Shown: piece by piece, positions 43,102 to 52,487 of the stretch
Layout: every line of letters starts with the position of its first letter
How positions within the stretch are numbered: position 1 is the first letter of the stretch
NCBI RefSeq assembly: GCF_016907235.1
Contig: NZ_JAFBBO010000001.1
Span: 1,860,001 to 1,924,000 of the forward strand
Source of the DNA: Oerskovia jenensis
Lineage (GTDB): Bacteria > Actinomycetota > Actinomycetes > Actinomycetales > Cellulomonadaceae
Reading direction: 5' to 3'
DNA length: 64,000 nucleotides
Program-made: the position numbers and the translations under genes
Notes under the pieces: generated by a model
What the model saw: only the letters and a program-made list of their open reading frames with translations
Database searches by the model: none
Told to the model about the DNA's origin: nothing

Positions 43102-44466
43102 GTGAACCAGCCCCTGCCCGCCCAGTGGACCCCGTCGCGACGCGACGTGCTGCGCCTCGGCGGCCTCGGCGCCCTCGCCCTCTCCCTCGCCGCGTGCGCG
43201 GGACCGACCGTCGGCGGCACGTCCGCCCCGTCCGCCTCCGCGGGCACCGACTGGTCGACGATCAAGCCCGCCTCGCAGATCACGTGGTGGAGCAACCACC
43301 CCGGCGCCTCCAAGGCCATCGAGGAGGAGCTGATCCGCCGCTTCACCGCGAAGCACCCCGACATCGCGGTCAAGCTCGTGACCGCGGGCGCCGGGTACGA
43401 CGAGGTCGCGCAGCGCTTCCAGGCCGCGTCGTCGTCGAACAACCTGCCCGACCTCGTCATCGCGAGCGACGTGTGGTGGTTCCGCTACTACGTCAACGGC
43501 CAGGTCCTGCCGCTCGACGACGTGTTCGCGCACCTCGACGTCGACGTCGCCGACTACAACCCGACGCTGTACGGCGACTACGCGTACGGGCAGAAGCACT
43601 GGGCCGTGCCGTACGCGCGCTCGACGCCGCTCTTCTACTACAACAAGACCATGTGGGCCGCTGCGGGCCTGCCGGACCGCGGTCCCGCGACGTGGGCCGA
43701 GCTCGCCGAGTGGGCCCCCGCCCTGCGCGCCCAGGTCCCGGCCGACGGCGCCCCGCTCGGCCTCGCGACGGGCACCTCGTGGGCCGCCTGGTGGTTCGAG
43801 AACATGCTGTGGGGCCAGGGCGGGCAGTACAGCGACGAGTTCACGGTCACGCTCGACACCCCGCAGGCCCTGGCCGCGGGCGACTTCCTGCACGACCTGT
43901 TCCACGGGTCGAAGGTCGCGGGCGTCGGGACCGACGCCGGGGCCGACTTCGCCGCGGGCATCTTCGCCTCGACCATCGGGTCCACGGGCAGCCTCACGGG
44001 CCTGCTCGACGCCGCGTCGTTCGAGCTCGGCACGGCCTACCTGCCCGACGGGCCGTCGGGCTCCGGGACGCCCACGGGCGGCACGGGCCTGGCCATCCCG
44101 GCCTCGCGCACGCCCGAGCAGCAGCTCGCCGCGGCCATGTTCCTCGCCTTCATCACGGACCCGGAGAACACCGCATACTTCTCCCAGAACACCGGGTACA
44201 TGCCGGTGCGCACGTCCGCGGTCGAGGGAGAGACCATGAGCAGCATCTACGCGGCCACGCCGCAGTTCCGCACGGCGGTCGACCAGCTCGCCGAGAAGTC
44301 CCGCTCGCAGGACTGGGTCCGGGTGTTCGTGCCCGGCGGGGACCAGATCCTCACCGACGGGATCGAGCAGATCGTCCTCAAGGGCACTCCCGCCGCCGAG
44401 GCGTTCGCGTCGATCACGCCGCGCCTCGAGAAGGCGTACCAGGAGAACGTGGAGCCCTACCTGTGA
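43102..44466 (+). CDS. ugpB: Extracellular substrate-binding lipoprotein UgpB-like
   Basis: 454 residues. The signal peptide holds a twin-arginine-like SRRDVLRLGG and a lipobox (SLAACAG). The body is a family 1 solute-binding protein: ITWWSNHPGASKAIEEELI, PDLVIASDVWWFRYYVNG and YNKTMWAAAGLPDRGPATWAE-like segments (shown in part). It would present glycerophosphodiesters to the permeases. Located 66 bases after ugpE with AAGGAGC before the GTG/ATG region. Confidence 0.9.
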   Translation: MNQPLPAQWTPSRRDVLRLGGLGALALSLAACAGPTVGGTSAPSASAGTDWSTIKPASQITWWSNHPGASKAIEEELIRRFTAKHPDIAVKLVTAGAGYDEVAQRFQAASSSNNLPDLVIASDVWWFRYYVNGQVLPLDDVFAHLDVDVADYNPTLYGDYAYGQKHWAVPYARSTPLFYYNKTMWAAAGLPDRGPATWAELAEWAPALRAQVPADGAPLGLATGTSWAAWWFENMLWGQGGQYSDEFTVTLDTPQALAAGDFLHDLFHGSKVAGVGTDAGADFAAGIFASTIGSTGSLTGLLDAASFELGTAYLPDGPSGSGTPTGGTGLAIPASRTPEQQLAAAMFLAFITDPENTAYFSQNTGYMPVRTSAVEGETMSSIYAATPQFRTAVDQLAEKSRSQDWVRVFVPGGDQILTDGIEQIVLKGTPAAEAFASITPRLEKAYQENVEPYL

Positions 44467-45200
44467 CGCGCGCGTTCCGGGTCGTCGCGCACCGGGGGAA
44501 CTCGTCCGTCGCGCCGCAGAACACGCTCGCGGCGTTCGAGGCCGCGTGGCGCGCGGGAGCGGACAGCATCGAGATCGACGTCCAGCTCACCGCGGACGGC
44601 GAGGTCGTCGTGATCCACGACGACACCCTGGACGCGACGACGGACGGGACCGGCCGGGTCGACGCGCTCACGCTCGCGGACGTCCGCGCCGTGGACGCGG
44701 GCTCGTGGTTCGCCCCTGCCTACGCCGGGCAGCGCGTCCCGACGTTCGCGGAGGTCGTGGACTTCCTCGTCACGCACCCGGGCATCGACCTCCTGGTGGA
44801 GGTCAAGGGCGACTGGGGTCCCGACGACGTCCGCAAGGTCACCGAGCCCGTCCAGCGCGCCGGGCTCACCGACCGCGTGATCGGGCAGAGCTTCTGGCCC
44901 TCGACGGTCGCGGCGCTGGCGAAGGTGGCCCCGGACCTGCGCCGCGGCCTCCTCGTCGGTGAGTACTCCGACGACCTGCTCGCGACCTGCGCGGAGCTGG
45001 GCGTCATGACGTGCAACCCGGCAGGACACCTGCTGGTCGAGCGCCCCGGACTGGTCGACGAGCTCCAGGGCGACGGCCTCGAGGTGCAGGTGTGGACCCT
45101 CGACGAGCCCGCACAGTGGACCTTGGCGCTCGTGGCCGGCGTCGACGCGGTCATCACCGACCGCCCCGACCGCCTCCGGGGGTGGCTCGCGGGACGCTGA
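44463..45200 (+). CDS. ugpQ: Glycerophosphodiester phosphodiesterase
   Basis: 245 residues; the GTG overlaps the ugpB stop. TIM-barrel GDPD with VVAHRGNSS (catalytic His-Arg), SIEIDVQLTADG (metal Glu/Asp), VVVIHDDTLDATTDG (second His) and LLVEVKG. No signal peptide, so it hydrolyses imported glycerophosphodiesters to glycerol-3-phosphate and an alcohol in the cytosol. It closes the ugpAEBQ-type operon, which is followed by a palindromic repeat 34 bases on. Confidence 0.93.
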   Translation: MTRAFRVVAHRGNSSVAPQNTLAAFEAAWRAGADSIEIDVQLTADGEVVVIHDDTLDATTDGTGRVDALTLADVRAVDAGSWFAPAYAGQRVPTFAEVVDFLVTHPGIDLLVEVKGDWGPDDVRKVTEPVQRAGLTDRVIGQSFWPSTVAALAKVAPDLRRGLLVGEYSDDLLATCAELGVMTCNPAGHLLVERPGLVDELQGDGLEVQVWTLDEPAQWTLALVAGVDAVITDRPDRLRGWLAGR

Positions 45201-45234
45201 TCCCGCCCGCTGCCCCGCGCGCCCCGCCGCGGCC

Positions 45235-45300
45235 CCGCCGAGAAGTGAGTAGATGCCCCTGGATCGTGCGATCCGGGGGCATCTCCTCACTTCTCGGCGG
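45235..45300. repeat. 66-bp palindromic repeat, family B copy 1
   Basis: Arms begin CCGCCGAGAAGTGAG and continue through GATGCCCC to GGATC, with two mismatches and a four-base loop. It follows the ugpQ stop and may terminate that operon. A sister copy at 48591-48654 shares the outer CGCCGAGAAGTGAGTA and the inner GCCCCTG. Confidence 0.85.
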
Positions 45301-45399
45301 ACCGTGAGCACGCGTCCGCCCGGTTGCCGGTCGCCTGGTCTCGGCACACGATGACGGAGCGGCCACTGCCGACCGCACGCGACGGACCCGGGGGCCGGC

Positions 45400-48300
45400 A
45401 TGCGCACAGCGAGGGACGGACGAGACGACACCCACCGGTGGCGAAGAGCCACCGCGGTGATCGGCGTCGCCGCCCTGCTCGGCGTCGGCGTGGTCGCCGG
45501 CGCCCCCGTGACAGCGCCCGCGCTGGCCGCCTCGCCGCCCGACACCGTCGACACCGGCGACCCGCCGCCGCCCGCCGACCCGACGACGCCGGACGGCCTC
45601 GAGGGGCCGGCAGCCGTCCCGGACGAGACCGTCGTCGAGGTGCCCCCGACGGCCCCCGGCGTCGTGCCGAACGCCAACACCCTGCCGGTGGCCTGGGTCG
45701 GCACGCCGGACCAGCGCCCGGGCACCCCCGCCCTGCTCACGCTCCAGGCGGCGATCAACGCCGCCCCGGCCGGTGCCACGGTCTCGTTCGACCCGAACGA
45801 CTACGCGTTCACCGGCACGATCACCGTCCCGCGGGCCGTGACGCTCGACAGCAGCAGCGCCTCGACGCTCTACACCCGCTTCACGGTCAGCGGAGGCGGC
45901 CTGACGCTCGACGACGACGTCACGATCGGTGCGGCCAACACGGGCGCGATCGTCTCGGTCACCGCGTCGGACGTCGTGCTGTCCAACCTCACGATCCGTA
46001 ACCCCACCCCGGTGGCCCGCCCCACGGGGGTCCAGCTCGGCGCGAACGTGACGGGCGTCGTGATCGACGGCCTGGACATGGACGGCGCGAACGCGGTCTC
46101 GTCGTTCGGGGTCAACCTCACGACGGGGGCCGCGAGGATCACGGGAGCCCGGATCGTCGGCGTCGCCACGGGCATCACCGCGACCGCGGCCTCGACCGCC
46201 GGCGGCGTCGTGGTCTCCGGTGGCACGATCAGCGCCTCGACGTCGGGCATCTCGCTGGGCACGACGACCACGCCGAGCGTGTCGGGCGTCAGCGTGACCA
46301 GCACGCCGAGCAGCGTGGGCACCGGCATCGACCTGTCGAACTCCTCCGGCGCACTGGTCGACGCGGTCACCGTGACCGGCTTCGCCCGCGGGATCGGTAC
46401 GGCTCCGGCGAACACTCGCACCGGCCCCACGATCACGGGCGCGGTCGTCGAAGAGAGCACCCGGGAGGGCATCTCGCTCGGCGCGACGACCGGTGCGAGA
46501 GTCTCGGACGCCCGGATCAGGCTGCCAGACCTCTCCTCCCCGAATCCCCCGACCCCCTCTACTCCCTCGACGGGCATCCTCACGCTGCTCGCCACCGGGG
46601 TCGTGATCGAGCGCCCGACGATCACGAGCGCGACGTACGGCATCACCACGAGCGCGGCGAACACGGGCGCGGGCCCGACGATCACCGACCCCACCATCAC
46701 CGCCCTGGGCGGCATCACCCTCGGCTCGACCCAGAACGCCGTGGTCACGGGCGCGGTGCTCGACGCCGGCACCTGGGGGCCCACCGGCACCGGCATCAAC
46801 CTCGTCAACGCCGGACGCGTCACGGTCTCGGACGTGTCCGCCACGGGGTTCCTCTACGCGATCGGGGCGCAGTCCAACTTCGACGAAGCCACCTCGGACC
46901 GCGTGGACATCTCGATCTCGGACATCGACGTGGTCGGAGCGCCCGACGCGTCGAGCGGCGTGTACCTGCTGGGCGCGCGCAACGCGACGATCACCCGCGT
47001 CACCGCGAACCTCACGGGCGCCGCGCTCGTCATCCACCAGTCGATCGGGGTCACGGCCCAGGACATCACCGTGACGGGGCACGAGGGGCCGACCTCGGTC
47101 ACGGGAGCCGCGATCCTGCGCGCCTACGGGTCGCAGGACGTCGACGTCGACCGCTCCTCGATCGACGCCGGGTCGTACGGGTTCTTCTACTCCGCGACCG
47201 ACGGGTCGACCGTGACGAACGCGACCGTCGCGAACCTCGTCGAGTACGGGGTGTACGGGCGCAGCGTCGCGAACCTCGACGTCAGCGCGACGACGTTCAC
47301 GGGCAACTCCGGGGTGGGGCTCTTCGTCGTCACGACCCCCGCGAACGGGATCAGCCACGACATCGCCGTGCACGACAGCACCATGACCGACAACGACGGC
47401 GGGATCCGCGTGCTCCAGGGCACGACCGGTGTGCAGGTCGTGCGCAACACCGTGAGCGGCCAGCCCGACGTCGTGTCCGCCGGCCCGGCTCACGACCTCC
47501 TCGTCGCCGACAACACGATCTCCCAGACGGGCGGCGACGGGCTCGCCGCGATCAGCGTCGCCCCGTCGTGGGCCGACGGCGCGCTCCCGGACTCGTACTC
47601 GTCGTCCGACGTGCGGGTCACGGGCAACGCGTTCACCGGTGGGGGCACCTGGATCCAGGTCGGCACGGCGGACCCCGGGTCGCCCGAGGCCGCCCGGCGG
47701 ACGCTGCGCGACGACGTGCTCGTCACGGGCAACTCGTTCCCGGCGGCCAGCGCGGCGATCCGCACGTACGCGAACGCGGTCGTCGGCGAGGACTCCGCAC
47801 CTGCCCTCGCCCGCGCGCTGCCGGTCGACGGCCCGGTCGCCGTGGACGCCCGGGACCACGGCACCCCCAACGACTGGGGGTCGGCGTGCCGGGCCACGGG
47901 CTTCCTCGACGGCGTCTCGTACTACGACGGCGGCGGCGCCGAGGTGCACGAGCTCACCGAGGCTCCCGTGCTCTACCCGATGAGCTGCATCGACCTGTCC
48001 CTCACGCAGGCCCTCGCCGTGGACCCCGACGCCGTCCGGCGCGCGGGCGACCTGGTCACCTGGACGCTGACCCCGCACAACGCCGGCCCGCGCGTCGCCC
48101 CGGCCGGGTGGACGGTCACCCAGCTCCTGCCCGACGGCGCCACGCTCGTCTCGATGTCGGGCGACGGCTACACGGTCGACGGGACCACGGCGACCGCCAC
48201 GGGCGACCTTCCTGTCGATGCCGACGGGCCGCCGCTGACCGTGACCGCACGCGTGATCGCCCCTGCCCCCGGTGCGGGCAGCATGCGCGACGTCGCCTAC

Positions 48301-48603
48301 GTGACCCCCGCCCCGGACACCGACCTCGACGAGGACGGCTTCGTGGACCCGGTCGTGGAACGGTTCAGCCCCCTCGTCGTGCCCACGATCGACACGGACA
48401 CCGATACCTCCCCGACCGACAACGACGCCCAGGGCGTGTGGTCGACCGTGGGCGACACGGTGCCCGGACGAGGCGGCGCGAGCACGCTCCCCACCACCGG
48501 GGCGGACGCGGCCCTCGCTGCTCTCGCCGCGCTCCTCCTGCTTGGCACCGGAATCGCTGTCACGACCCTGTCGCGCCGGCCGCAGCGCCTCGCCGAGAAG
48601 TGA
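45400..48603 (+). CDS. Sortase-anchored right-handed beta-helix protein
   Basis: 1067 residues. A signal peptide (Arg-rich start, then VIGVAALLGVGVVAGA, cleavage near ALAAS) leads to a long beta-helix region (about 90-790) built of repeated units such as GVVIDGLDMDGAN, GAVLDAGTWG and DVDVDRSSIDAG, as in pectate-lyase-like proteins. A DUF11-like domain (about 870-970) follows, then the cell-wall sorting signal LPTTG, a hydrophobic helix and a basic tail. It is thus a wall-anchored surface protein, perhaps polysaccharide-binding or cleaving; no catalytic set is evident. The final LAEK and the stop lie inside a family B palindrome. Confidence 0.88.
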   Translation: MRTARDGRDDTHRWRRATAVIGVAALLGVGVVAGAPVTAPALAASPPDTVDTGDPPPPADPTTPDGLEGPAAVPDETVVEVPPTAPGVVPNANTLPVAWVGTPDQRPGTPALLTLQAAINAAPAGATVSFDPNDYAFTGTITVPRAVTLDSSSASTLYTRFTVSGGGLTLDDDVTIGAANTGAIVSVTASDVVLSNLTIRNPTPVARPTGVQLGANVTGVVIDGLDMDGANAVSSFGVNLTTGAARITGARIVGVATGITATAASTAGGVVVSGGTISASTSGISLGTTTTPSVSGVSVTSTPSSVGTGIDLSNSSGALVDAVTVTGFARGIGTAPANTRTGPTITGAVVEESTREGISLGATTGARVSDARIRLPDLSSPNPPTPSTPSTGILTLLATGVVIERPTITSATYGITTSAANTGAGPTITDPTITALGGITLGSTQNAVVTGAVLDAGTWGPTGTGINLVNAGRVTVSDVSATGFLYAIGAQSNFDEATSDRVDISISDIDVVGAPDASSGVYLLGARNATITRVTANLTGAALVIHQSIGVTAQDITVTGHEGPTSVTGAAILRAYGSQDVDVDRSSIDAGSYGFFYSATDGSTVTNATVANLVEYGVYGRSVANLDVSATTFTGNSGVGLFVVTTPANGISHDIAVHDSTMTDNDGGIRVLQGTTGVQVVRNTVSGQPDVVSAGPAHDLLVADNTISQTGGDGLAAISVAPSWADGALPDSYSSSDVRVTGNAFTGGGTWIQVGTADPGSPEAARRTLRDDVLVTGNSFPAASAAIRTYANAVVGEDSAPALARALPVDGPVAVDARDHGTPNDWGSACRATGFLDGVSYYDGGGAEVHELTEAPVLYPMSCIDLSLTQALAVDPDAVRRAGDLVTWTLTPHNAGPRVAPAGWTVTQLLPDGATLVSMSGDGYTVDGTTATATGDLPVDADGPPLTVTARVIAPAPGAGSMRDVAYVTPAPDTDLDEDGFVDPVVERFSPLVVPTIDTDTDTSPTDNDAQGVWSTVGDTVPGRGGASTLPTTGADAALAALAALLLLGTGIAVTTLSRRPQRLAEK

Positions 48604-48654
48604 GTACACGCCCCTGCATCTCGTGATTCAGGGGCGTGTACTCACTTCTCGGCG
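48591..48654. repeat. 64-bp palindromic repeat, family B copy 2
   Basis: Arms of 30 bases starting CGCCGAGAAGTGAGTACACG with a single mismatch and a four-base loop. It supplies the last codons and stop of the beta-helix gene and ends 17 bases before the stop of the convergent VanZ-RDD gene. May serve as a two-way terminator. Confidence 0.88.
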
Positions 48655-48670
48655 TTCGGGTCCGTCGCGC

Positions 48671-49816
48671 TCAGCCCCGCGCGTCGACCATCCGGGCCCC
48701 CGACACGACCCCCGACAGCCCGCGCCGGTCACGCGTGCACAGGACCGAGACGACCGCCACGACGGCGACGAGAGAACCGAGGGGCGCTGCGACGTCGGGC
48801 AGGAGGCCACCACCCGGGACCTCCGCCAGGATCAGGCACACGCCCCACAGGCCGCCCGACGTGGAGCCGCGCACCACACGCCGGGCCGTCGTCCCCCGGC
48901 CCAGGCCGTCCGCACCGACCGCGCCCTCGGCCGCGTCCGCCGTCCAGCGCGGCTCGAGCCACATCGCCCGCTGACCCCACGACGCCCCGCTCCCCAGGAA
49001 CGGCGGCACGAGAAGGACCAGGACCACGGGCACGACGGCACCGAGCACGACGTCGACCGCACCCGCCTCGACCGGGACGTCCTGCCCCAGCGCGACGAGC
49101 GCCACCCGGTAGAACAGGACCAGCGCCGTCCCGGTGACCGACACCAGGAACGCGTCGAGCAGCATCCCCAGCCACCGCCGCCACACCGTGACCCGGCGCG
49201 GCACGCCCCGCTCGGTCGCGAGGTCGGTCGAGCGCGGCATCCACCGCAGGACCACCGGCGCGATGAGCGCACCGACCAACCCGCCCAGGGTGTTCGTCAG
49301 GAGGTCGTCGACATCGGCCAGGCGGTACGAGCACGGGATGAGACCGAAGATGCCCGTGCCCTGCGTCGTCTCGATGAGCAGCGACGCCGCGAACGCGGAC
49401 AGCACCGTGAGCGGCAGGCGCCACCCGAAGAAGCGCCGCACGAGCACTCCCCACGGGACGAACAGCACCACGTTGAACACCGTCTGGAGCACGGCCGGGC
49501 TGCGCAGGCGCGCCGCCGCGCTCATCCCCGCGGTGTCCCGACGGATGTCCTCGACGAACTGGAACGGGTCGAGCTGCGGCCCCGAGAACCCGTGCTGCGC
49601 GCACCACAGCGCGAGGTCGCCCGACGGCAGCGGCAGGAGCGTGTACGCCACGAGCGCGACGCCGTAGACCGCGACCGCCGCCGACCCGAGCAGGCGGGGC
49701 CAGCTCAGCCGCCCGTACCGGCGGTACTGCCAGACCACGATCGGCAGCAGGAACATCACGAAGACGACGACCCCGCCGATCACGCCCACGTACGCGGGCC
49801 AGGTCCACCTGCTCAC
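48671..49816 (-). CDS. VanZ-RDD fusion membrane protein
   Basis: 381 residues. The N-terminal half (about 1-200) is VanZ-like, with four to five helices and the typical GPQLDPFQFVEDIRR, NVVLFVPWGVLVRR, SLLIETTQ and DVDDLLTNTLGGLVGA segments. The C-terminal half is an RDD domain (RRWLGMLLDAFLVSV ... GASWGQRAMWLEP). VanZ proteins give low-level teicoplanin resistance in enterococci; in actinobacteria the role is unclear. GTG start; follows MscS by 150 bases. Confidence 0.88.
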   Translation of the reverse strand: MSRWTWPAYVGVIGGVVVFVMFLLPIVVWQYRRYGRLSWPRLLGSAAVAVYGVALVAYTLLPLPSGDLALWCAQHGFSGPQLDPFQFVEDIRRDTAGMSAAARLRSPAVLQTVFNVVLFVPWGVLVRRFFGWRLPLTVLSAFAASLLIETTQGTGIFGLIPCSYRLADVDDLLTNTLGGLVGALIAPVVLRWMPRSTDLATERGVPRRVTVWRRWLGMLLDAFLVSVTGTALVLFYRVALVALGQDVPVEAGAVDVVLGAVVPVVLVLLVPPFLGSGASWGQRAMWLEPRWTADAAEGAVGADGLGRGTTARRVVRGSTSGGLWGVCLILAEVPGGGLLPDVAAPLGSLVAVVAVVSVLCTRDRRGLSGVVSGARMVDARG

Positions 49817-49919
49817 GACGAGACCCTAACCAGGGCCGCCCGGCGCGGCGCGGTGGAGCCGGGTCGTGTGCGTCACGGCGGGGCGGCCGAGGGCCCGTGC
49901 GGGGTGGTGGGTCGGTCGC

Positions 49920-49949
49920 CGTCGGCGGGTCGGCGCGTCACCGCCGACG
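49920..49949 (-). terminator. Hairpin after the MscS-type gene
   Basis: A perfect nine-base stem CGTCGGCGG / CCGCCGACG with a 12-base loop, 18 bases past the mscS-type stop on the minus strand. Confidence 0.5.
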
Positions 49950-49966
49950 GGCGGATGCGTCAGGCG

Positions 49967-51646
49967 TCAGGCGTCCCCGTCGTGACCGGCGTCGCCCTGC
50001 GACTCGCCGCGCCCCAGGTCGCGGTCGCCGGGGCGGTCCCGCTCGGCGGTGCGCGCGCCCGCGTGGTCCCGGTCCCGCTCGTCGGCGTCGTCCTGCGAGG
50101 CCGCCGCGTCGCGCTCGTCCTCGACCCGGTTCCGCTCGGCCGTCTCCTCGCGCTCGTCGATGACCTCCTGGCCCGGGCCGGCGAACGCCTTGGAGCGCTC
50201 CCGCCCCTCGGCCGTGCCACTGAAGAAGGCCGACTCGGACGCGCCGCCGGGCAGGTCCTCGGGACCGACCTCCTCCGTACGGTCCGTCTCGTCCGCGCCG
50301 TACGCGTCGCCCCGCCCACCGGTCCGGACCGGCCCGTCCGCCGCCGCGAGCGCCGCCTCGGCCGGGGTCATGACCCGCGTCTCGACGACGTCCTCGGGGG
50401 CGCTGATCCGCCCGATCACGCGGGACTGGTCGCGCACCGAGACGCGCCGCGTCGCCTGGCGCGTCGACAACGGCGGCTGCCCGGGGATGCCGGGTCCGAC
50501 GGGGATCGCGGGCGGGAGCTGCGCCTCGGGCGCTGGTTCGGGAGTCGCGGGCTGGGCCGCGACCCCGGGCGCGACGTCGGGTTCCTCGCTGATGCGCCCT
50601 TCCTCGACGCCCTCGAAGCGTGTGCGGGGCAGCGAGTCGGCGCTCGACCGCTGGAGCCACTCGACGAGCCCCTCGCGCACGAAGCAGCGCAGGTCGAACA
50701 GGGTCGGGGCGTCGCGCGCGCTCACGAGCGCCCGCACCCTGACCACGCCGTTGATCGCGTCGGTCACCTGGAGGATGCCCACGCGCTGGTCCCACAGGTC
50801 GGTGTGCGCGAGGAGCCGCTTGAGCTCGGCGCGCATGGCACCGAACGGCACCCGGAAGTCCAGGTCGAGCTCGACCGTGCCGAGCAGGTCGGCGGCGCGC
50901 CTGGTCCAGTTCTGGAAGGGCGTCGTCGTGAAGTAGGTGCACGGCATGATGAGGCGCCGGTCGTCCCACAGGTGCACCACGACGTACGTCATGGTGATCT
51001 CCTCGATCCGCCCCCACTCGCCCTCGAGGACCACGACGTCGTCGACCCGGATCCCGTCCGTGAACGCGATCTGCATGCCCGCGAACACGTTCGCGAGCGA
51101 CGTCTGGGCCGCGAGGCCCGCGACGATCGAGATGACACCGGCCGACGCGAGGATGCTCGCGCCCGCGGCGCGCGCCGCAGGGAACGTCAGAAGCACGGCC
51201 GCGATCGCGCAGATGACGATGATCGCGACCGTCAGACGACGCACCACGATGATCTGCGTACGGATGCGCCGCGCGTGCCGGTTGTCGACCACGTCGACCC
51301 GGAAGCGCTTGAGCGCGCTGTCCTCGAGCACGAACGCGAGCGCCCCCACCCACCACGCGCCCGCCGCGATGAGTGCGATCAGGAGCGCGTGCTCGACTGC
51401 AGGGCGCCAGCTCACCGACGGGTCCGTCGTGACCCGCACCGCGATCCACACCGCGACGATCATGAGCACCGCACGGTCCGGGCGGCGCAGGCGCCGGGAG
51501 ATGTCCCGTGCGAGCTCGCTGCGCCGTCCGAGGCGGTTCACGACCGCCGAGATGATCGTGCCCACCACGAACGCGGCCACCAACGCTCCCGCGACGGCGG
51601 CCAGGGTCAGAGCGACGTCCGTCGCGTTCTCGATCTCCTCGTCCAT
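49967..51646 (-). CDS. MscS-family mechanosensitive channel
   Basis: 559 residues. Four to five N-terminal helices lead to the pore helix and MscS beta domain: ASAGVISIVAGLAAQTSLAN, FTDGIRVDDVVVLEGEWGRI, and DDRRLIMPCTYFTTTPFQNW. About 220 residues of acidic/Pro-rich, apparently disordered tail follow (many RD, ER and TER repeats), which is uncommon for the family and may be regulatory. The channel would release solutes on hypo-osmotic shock. Confidence 0.93.
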   Translation of the reverse strand: MDEEIENATDVALTLAAVAGALVAAFVVGTIISAVVNRLGRRSELARDISRRLRRPDRAVLMIVAVWIAVRVTTDPSVSWRPAVEHALLIALIAAGAWWVGALAFVLEDSALKRFRVDVVDNRHARRIRTQIIVVRRLTVAIIVICAIAAVLLTFPAARAAGASILASAGVISIVAGLAAQTSLANVFAGMQIAFTDGIRVDDVVVLEGEWGRIEEITMTYVVVHLWDDRRLIMPCTYFTTTPFQNWTRRAADLLGTVELDLDFRVPFGAMRAELKRLLAHTDLWDQRVGILQVTDAINGVVRVRALVSARDAPTLFDLRCFVREGLVEWLQRSSADSLPRTRFEGVEEGRISEEPDVAPGVAAQPATPEPAPEAQLPPAIPVGPGIPGQPPLSTRQATRRVSVRDQSRVIGRISAPEDVVETRVMTPAEAALAAADGPVRTGGRGDAYGADETDRTEEVGPEDLPGGASESAFFSGTAEGRERSKAFAGPGQEVIDEREETAERNRVEDERDAAASQDDADERDRDHAGARTAERDRPGDRDLGRGESQGDAGHDGDA

Positions 51647-51750
51647 CCGTCCACGCTATGGCCGGACGCTGGAAGTCGCCTGGACAGGCGCTGGGCAGGG
51701 CGCCGTCGGGGACGGCTTCGGCGCGCCGTCGCCCGCGCGGCCGGACCGTC

Positions 51751-52347
51751 TCAGCGCGCCAGCCACGGTGCCAGACGGCGAGTCACCCACGGCAGGACGG
51801 CGTACGTCATGATCGGGGTCAGCACGAGCGTCGTCACGAGCACCCTCGGGAGCACGGGCAGGTCGCCGAAGCTCGGGACCGCCCAGGACATGAGGAGCGT
51901 GAACGCGAGATTCACGGGGAAGAACCCCAGCCAGATGCTCACCGACTGCTTCCACCGGGCCGGCGGCCGCTCGCCGCTGACCTGCGGCTCGTCGACCCGC
52001 GCCGGGACGTCGAACCACCCCTCGATGCCCGTGCGGCGCTCGACCCGCTGCTCCTCCACGAGCCCCTGCCCCTCCTGGAGCCACGCGACGCGCTCGGGCG
52101 AGGAGTCCCACGCGTCGAGCGTCGCCTCGTCGGCGAAGCGGTAGAGCATGTGCCAGTCGTGCGAGTCCTTCGCGGCGCGCACCCAGCCCGACCCGAGGAA
52201 GCCCGGGTAGGTGTTGGCCATGTTGACCCCTGCCTGGACCCATCGCGTCGCGTCCGGGACCAGGTCGGGGTGGATACGGCGGTGGACGGAGACGGTGACG
52301 GGTCGGTCCGGGGATCGCCCGGCCGTGCCCGTGGGAGGAAGGGTCAT
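51751..52347 (-). CDS. Antibiotic biosynthesis monooxygenase-like membrane protein
   Basis: 198 residues from an ATG seven bases after GGAGGAAG-like sequence. The first 100 residues form an ABM (dimeric alpha-beta barrel) domain (VSVHRRIHPDLVPDATRWV ... GSGWVRAAKDSHDWHMLYRF), and the last 80 contain two helices (SIWLGFFPVNLAFTLLMSW and VLVTTLVLTPIMTYAVLPWV). This fusion is common in actinobacteria and of unknown function. Confidence 0.85.
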   Translation of the reverse strand: MTLPPTGTAGRSPDRPVTVSVHRRIHPDLVPDATRWVQAGVNMANTYPGFLGSGWVRAAKDSHDWHMLYRFADEATLDAWDSSPERVAWLQEGQGLVEEQRVERRTGIEGWFDVPARVDEPQVSGERPPARWKQSVSIWLGFFPVNLAFTLLMSWAVPSFGDLPVLPRVLVTTLVLTPIMTYAVLPWVTRRLAPWLAR

Positions 52348-52487
52348 GGGGCGAGTACACGACGCCGACGTTTCCGGGGTGTGACGACCCGGCCGTCGTG
52401 GGACGGCACGTCCCGACAGGTGGGCGCTCCCGCGCGTCCCGGACCCCTCCCGGGGTGCCCGGGTTCCGCCCCGTGCGCGCGACCGCG

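Noticed and set aside
45154-48609. 1151-codon minus-strand frame opposite the beta-helix gene
   Set aside because: The plus-strand protein has signal peptide, repeats and LPTTG; the minus frame is all Arg, Val, Gly and Asp with no start signal.
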